Shown here piece by piece: positions 62,201-64,000 of a stretch of DNA of 64,000 bases. The stretch's first letter is position 1, and every line of letters begins with the position of its first letter. Position numbers and translations under genes: made by a program. Location: NCBI GenBank assembly GCA_019637875.1, contig JAHBUW010000016.1, forward strand, positions 1 through 64,000. The letters run 5' to 3'. The DNA comes from Pseudobdellovibrionaceae bacterium (GTDB lineage: Bacteria; Bdellovibrionota; Bdellovibrionia; Bdellovibrionales; Bdellovibrionaceae). Under the pieces are notes generated by a model. It ran no database searches. It was not told the origin of the DNA and was given only the letters and a program-made list of their open reading frames with translations.

Positions 62201-62440
62201 ACGGCGGTCTTCCTCGAGGGCCTGCATAACGGGCTGGATTGGGCGACCATTCGTAAGCGGATGGAGATCGACAGGGAAGTGAAGGAAGAGCGGAACAACC
62301 TCTTCGCCTTGCCGAATGAGGAGCGCTTCGACCGGTCGATCCGCAAATCCTTGGGATTCACGGTCGATACCGACGTCCGCCTGATGGATTTGCGATTGAA
62401 CCGCAGCTTCTCGGTCGACGAGTTCAACCGCGATCATTAG
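59294..62440 (+). CDS. large secreted protein, C-terminal domain resembles a clan CD (caspase-like) peptidase
   Basis: 1048 residues with a signal peptide (MKLNRLLLTTLCTAAIPFSAFA). The N-terminal 500 residues are beta-rich with propeller-like blades, and a helical region follows at about 510-680. Residues about 690-1048 may form an alpha/beta domain. VGMMVVGTNMGNMHSA is a strand and loop, LDYLVKEAHSDGDE carries His849, and GPLVYLNASCSSSTKVINEI carries Cys932 after a hydrophobic strand. The His and Cys lie at the ends of parallel strands as in caspases, CHAT and C25 peptidases. The match is by pattern only and weak. SD is AAGGAG, and a terminator follows. Confidence 0.75.
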   Translation: MKLNRLLLTTLCTAAIPFSAFAETPAKPLMLEELPPAAILRVNKSWGGTYLLPDGRELRLSQDKRSLEVRRFNQVQKIDLPGAATSMANKSKGVIQFYGAYDETTKNYEMFFVHLKTGKSYRKAPDEKAYLMSMGDSTILQSNSRYEYIDDRTGDLKLLKERATGATSVSYNSMRTSLGHIITIEGSIFRVSHDGEWSVIPVPAGVTYCSERDEKGILDCGGNDGRTQYLVYPNGNDNDDLKWVTWEYSGKTLLAFNASRHEAIWVNEISTPDVSKVATMNVTRVDTGATQQVKFRTLDPRGSLDFFFRLGGAKYILWFKNKDVSVVSGEDFWAAFDARALHSLKTKGRALGNARSIADLTPLLQNEFVDSYSSQTDGGYQISTRDGVLTYGRVGAKEQHRVFLGSDPSVRVLPNTDFALLQFRVGSNNFNVLYNMELHRAFELGAGYANVDSSDKGDQILMSRNSEEWLIGLGLTNQNLNWRKGLHTGLTRGALSDEVMGSCTTPELPQEQGIASALLRLRQMPDARVDEHGLRSLLAYQLTQSELILVAQVIQKNLASKPEDTILAFRRLGLAERLQALRPGFKASPCLNAQELERLRHHVSQLFKEAADQNLVGTDIYSFQHLVALQPLVNEFGFANERSEDVIIEKIAKAAELHPQLQGVFPSKLYYFAKAIANPIFGRPVKFKTDVTVNQDKKVSHVTLLSTVPAWGQNVRRNSFGFYHGVISSMEVAGNVGAKVTQRFEWRALGQKFAADVTLTKSGDLSHLVPAEASVDYAALNQDRKLVGMMVVGTNMGNMHSAMTMSQYEYFYKTHGYNFEATTQIPNSLQFMQEKISSGELDYLVKEAHSDGDERNLFRAARVGELRIGRKVHPVSGREQIVYLLSPKYASGSMVAGEGGSDDLIPNQLFGEWIRARESTKKGPLVYLNASCSSSTKVINEITATRSKLLIAIPSVTAISMFRSSHTNSTAVFLEGLHNGLDWATIRKRMEIDREVKEERNNLFALPNEERFDRSIRKSLGFTVDTDVRLMDLRLNRSFSVDEFNRDH

Positions 62441-62445
62441 AAATG

Positions 62446-62474
62446 AAAAACCCGCCGGGATGGGGCGGGTTTTT
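62446..62474. terminator. bidirectional terminator between convergent genes
   Basis: AAAAACCCGCC (62446-62456), a 7-base loop and GGCGGGTTTTT (62464-62474) form a perfect 11-bp stem with A-tract before and T-tract after. It can stop transcription of the 1048-residue gene on the plus strand and of the coiled-coil gene on the minus strand. Confidence 0.9.
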
Positions 62475-62518
62475 GCTTCAACCGTCCTGGTTGGTGCGGG
62501 GCGGGTCGGGACGGAGTC

Positions 62519-63256
62519 TTACAGCCCCGAAATCAGCGTGCCGGTCTGGTGATCCAGAATCTGGCGGCGCAGATCGTTGTTCTTCACGCGCTGTTGAGCG
62601 ATTTCGCGACGCAAGTTCTGGATCTGGCTGGTCTGCTGACCGCGTTTTCTTTCGATTTCCTTCAAGGTCCGCTTCATCTCGTCCTGTTCGGACTTGAGTT
62701 TCGCTTTCTCTTCGGCGAGCTCGTGCTTCACGCGTTCGTAGTCCATCTCTTGTTCGCTCGCGACGCTGCGGCCCTGCTCCATATTGCGCTCGATCTGCAG
62801 GCGCTCTTCACGGGCGGCGGCGATTTGGCGGCGCATTTCGGCGCGCTGTTGCTTCAGGCCTTCGGTTTTGGCGATGGCGTCGGCGCTTTTCTGTTTCGCC
62901 TTGTCGATTTCACGTTGGGCTTTCGCCAGATCACCGCGCGACACTTGGATCTCTTTCGTCAGACGCACGTTTTCCGCTTTCAGGTTTTCGACCTGACGGA
63001 CGGTGCGATCGGCGGCTTTTTCAGCCTCGCGTGCTTTCTTTTCCGCATCGCGAGCGGCCATGCGCGCTTGGCGCCCGCGCTCTTGGTTCATGCGCTGCTC
63101 TTCACGTAAGCGACGCTGATCTTCCTTCGCTTGCGCCAAGGCGCCGTCCGAATCCGCGATCGCCGCTTCGGCGTCGAGCGAATCCTCTTCGGTACCGACA
63201 TAGGCTTGGGCTTGCAGTCCGGTGAACATCAGTAGTGCGATCAGCAGTGCTTTCAT
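62519..63256 (-). CDS. exported coiled-coil protein, unknown function
   Basis: 245 residues with a signal peptide (MKALLIALLMFTGLQAQA). Residues about 40-235 are one long charged coiled coil with heptad repeats (EDQRRLREEQRMNQERGRQA, AEKKAREAEKAADRTVRQVE, KQQRAEMRRQIAAAREERLQ). The C-terminus ends QTGTLISGL. A rod-like periplasmic protein of this kind could be a spacer or scaffold. There is no lipobox or membrane anchor. It is convergent with the caspase-like gene across the bidirectional terminator, and divergent from the next gene. No family recognised. Confidence 0.8.
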   Translation of the reverse strand: MKALLIALLMFTGLQAQAYVGTEEDSLDAEAAIADSDGALAQAKEDQRRLREEQRMNQERGRQARMAARDAEKKAREAEKAADRTVRQVENLKAENVRLTKEIQVSRGDLAKAQREIDKAKQKSADAIAKTEGLKQQRAEMRRQIAAAREERLQIERNMEQGRSVASEQEMDYERVKHELAEEKAKLKSEQDEMKRTLKEIERKRGQQTSQIQNLRREIAQQRVKNNDLRRQILDHQTGTLISGL

Positions 63257-63508
63257 CTGTTACCCCTTTTGAGACGCCATCGTTCGCGCCTCTTGATCTG
63301 TGAAAATGCGAAGAAAGGGCCAGCCGGGAACGAATCTACGTGCAGGAGACCTTCGACGACTGCGGGGAACTTCGACACTGTCTGGCACTTCAACAAGGAT
63401 GAGACACGTGAAACGTTTCAAGGCGAGTCGCGAAGGCCGGCGTGAACGCGTTTCCGTCACGTTTCAACCACGCTTCGACCATGGTCCGATGCCGCCGAAT
63501 GAGAATTT

Positions 63509-63533
63509 CCCGATACGTGTGTATCGGGGGAAG
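63509..63533 (+). promoter_or_regulatory. hairpin that overlaps the Shine-Dalgarno of the glutamate-synthase-like gene
   Basis: CCCGATAC-GTGT-GTATCGGG (63509-63528) is a perfect 8-bp stem with a 4-base loop. Its 3' arm overlaps GGGGGA (63526-63531), the likely Shine-Dalgarno of the ATG at 63538. Folding would hide the ribosome site, suggesting translational control or a fold that must open. Confidence 0.45.
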
Positions 63534-63537
63534 CTCC

Positions 63538-64000
63538 ATGCGCAGAATTTTTCGACGCCTCGTTTTAGGTGGAATCGCCTTGTTCGCTTTCGTGACCTAT
63601 TTTTGGCCGCCTTTCGCGTTCTCGGCGATCCTTTTTGGTCCGCTGCTTTTCTTCGGACTTGTGGACTACTTCCAAACGAAGCAGAGCGTGCGTCGGAATT
63701 ACCCTCTCGTCGGACGCTTCCGTTACCTGCTCGAAAGCATCCGTCCCGAAATCAATCAGTACTTCGTGGAGTCCAATACCGACGGGACGCCGTTCAACCG
63801 CGAGCAGCGTTCGCTGGTTTATCAGCGCGCCAAACATGACCTCGACACCTTGCCCTTCGGTACGCAGCGGGATGTCTATGCTTCGGGTTATGAATGGGTG
63901 AACCATTCCCTTTCGCCCAAACACGTGAAGTCCACGGATTTGCGCGTGGTCATCGGCGGACCGGATTGCAAACAGCCCTACTCGGCGAGCGTCTTCAACA
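63538..64000 (+). CDS. FMN-binding glutamate synthase family protein, N-terminal part (cut by window edge)
   Basis: ATG at 63538 gives 154 residues with no stop before the edge. An N-terminal membrane region (about residues 9-45, VLGGIALFAFVTYFWPPFAF and a second helix) is followed by DYFQTKQSVRRNYPLVGRFR, RPEINQYFVESNTDGTPFNR and LPFGTQRDVYASGYEWVNHS. These blocks are characteristic of the membrane-anchored, FMN-binding glutamate-synthase (GltB2-like) family. The FMN barrel would follow outside the window. Its physiological substrate is not known. Confidence 0.88.
   Translation, partial: MRRIFRRLVLGGIALFAFVTYFWPPFAFSAILFGPLLFFGLVDYFQTKQSVRRNYPLVGRFRYLLESIRPEINQYFVESNTDGTPFNREQRSLVYQRAKHDLDTLPFGTQRDVYASGYEWVNHSLSPKHVKSTDLRVVIGGPDCKQPYSASVFN

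Noticed and set aside
63300-63839. 179-residue plus-strand frame at the right edge
   Set aside because: Overlaps the glutamate-synthase-like gene in another frame; Arg-rich, no Shine-Dalgarno.
1-64000. CRISPR arrays, insertion sequences, prophage, integrase, rRNA or tRNA genes
   Set aside because: I found no spaced direct repeats, no transposase or integrase motifs, and no rRNA- or tRNA-like sequence by reading.

Overview
The window looks like chromosomal core DNA from a GC-rich (about 60 % by eye) predatory-type deltaproteobacterial relative, most likely a member of Bdellovibrionota. The evidence is an ExbB/ExbD/AgmX-type envelope cluster of the kind known from Myxococcus gliding machinery and its Bdellovibrio counterparts, many secreted proteins and lipoproteins of unknown function, unusual FQNC lipoboxes, and very tight gene packing with ATGA start/stop overlaps. 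I see no rRNA, tRNA, CRISPR array, insertion sequence, integrase or phage module. The taxonomic placement is inference.

Layout. 0-6 kb: mutS2 (cut by the left edge) and lnt, a zinc-ribbon membrane protein, a secreted Pro-rich protein, a metallophosphoesterase and a subtilisin. 6-18 kb is a protein quality-control region: an Slt-type lytic transglycosylase, htpX, clpA-clpS, a type IV pilin with a TPR-like neighbour, then dnaJ and dnaK in the less common order dnaJ first. Four transcription units here (htpX, clpSA, dnaJ, dnaK) each carry a CTTGAC(A/G)-N14/15-CCCA-like box, which I read as a shared heat-shock (sigma-32-type) promoter.

18-23 kb: acs preceded by a 26-codon overlapping leader ORF, a protein with an HExxH motif, a coiled-coil protein and rnhA. 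The convergent gene gaps here hold a family of nested palindromes that begin on the stop codons. 23-27 kb: an operon-like run with an outer-membrane protein, a TolC-family protein, glyoxalase I and a lipoprotein. 27-31 kb: a DUF6580-like membrane protein, purK-purE with a pilin-like gene, and a beta-barrel protein. 31-38.5 kb: a lipoprotein with three six-cysteine repeats, two tRNA-dihydrouridine synthases, glutaredoxin, a CxxCH lipoprotein, a VWA lipoprotein and an EVE-domain protein. 38.6-44.1 kb: an SDR dehydrogenase, fumC, an unknown protein, a zinc-ribbon/Tudor-like small protein and a UvrD/PcrA helicase.

44-48 kb: two small secreted proteins, then a plus-strand cluster with two tandem paralogous pseudopilins that end in collagen-like Gly-X-Y tracts; one also carries a DUF4214-like domain. 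48.2-59.0 kb: a ten-gene minus-strand cluster (ExbB, two ExbD, a 963-residue TPR protein, a small periplasmic protein, an AgmX-type TonB-like protein, a lipoprotein, a beta-barrel protein with a Lys/Ala-rich N-terminal extension, a TPR protein and a VWA lipoprotein). This looks like a proton-driven trans-envelope machine. 59.3-64 kb: a 1048-residue secreted protein with a caspase-like His/Cys pair near the C-terminus, a periplasmic coiled-coil protein, and the start of an FMN-binding glutamate-synthase-family protein cut by the right edge.

The most interesting items are the collagen-tailed pseudopilin pair, the stop-codon-anchored palindromes in convergent gaps, the four-promoter heat-shock regulon and the putative caspase-like exported protein.
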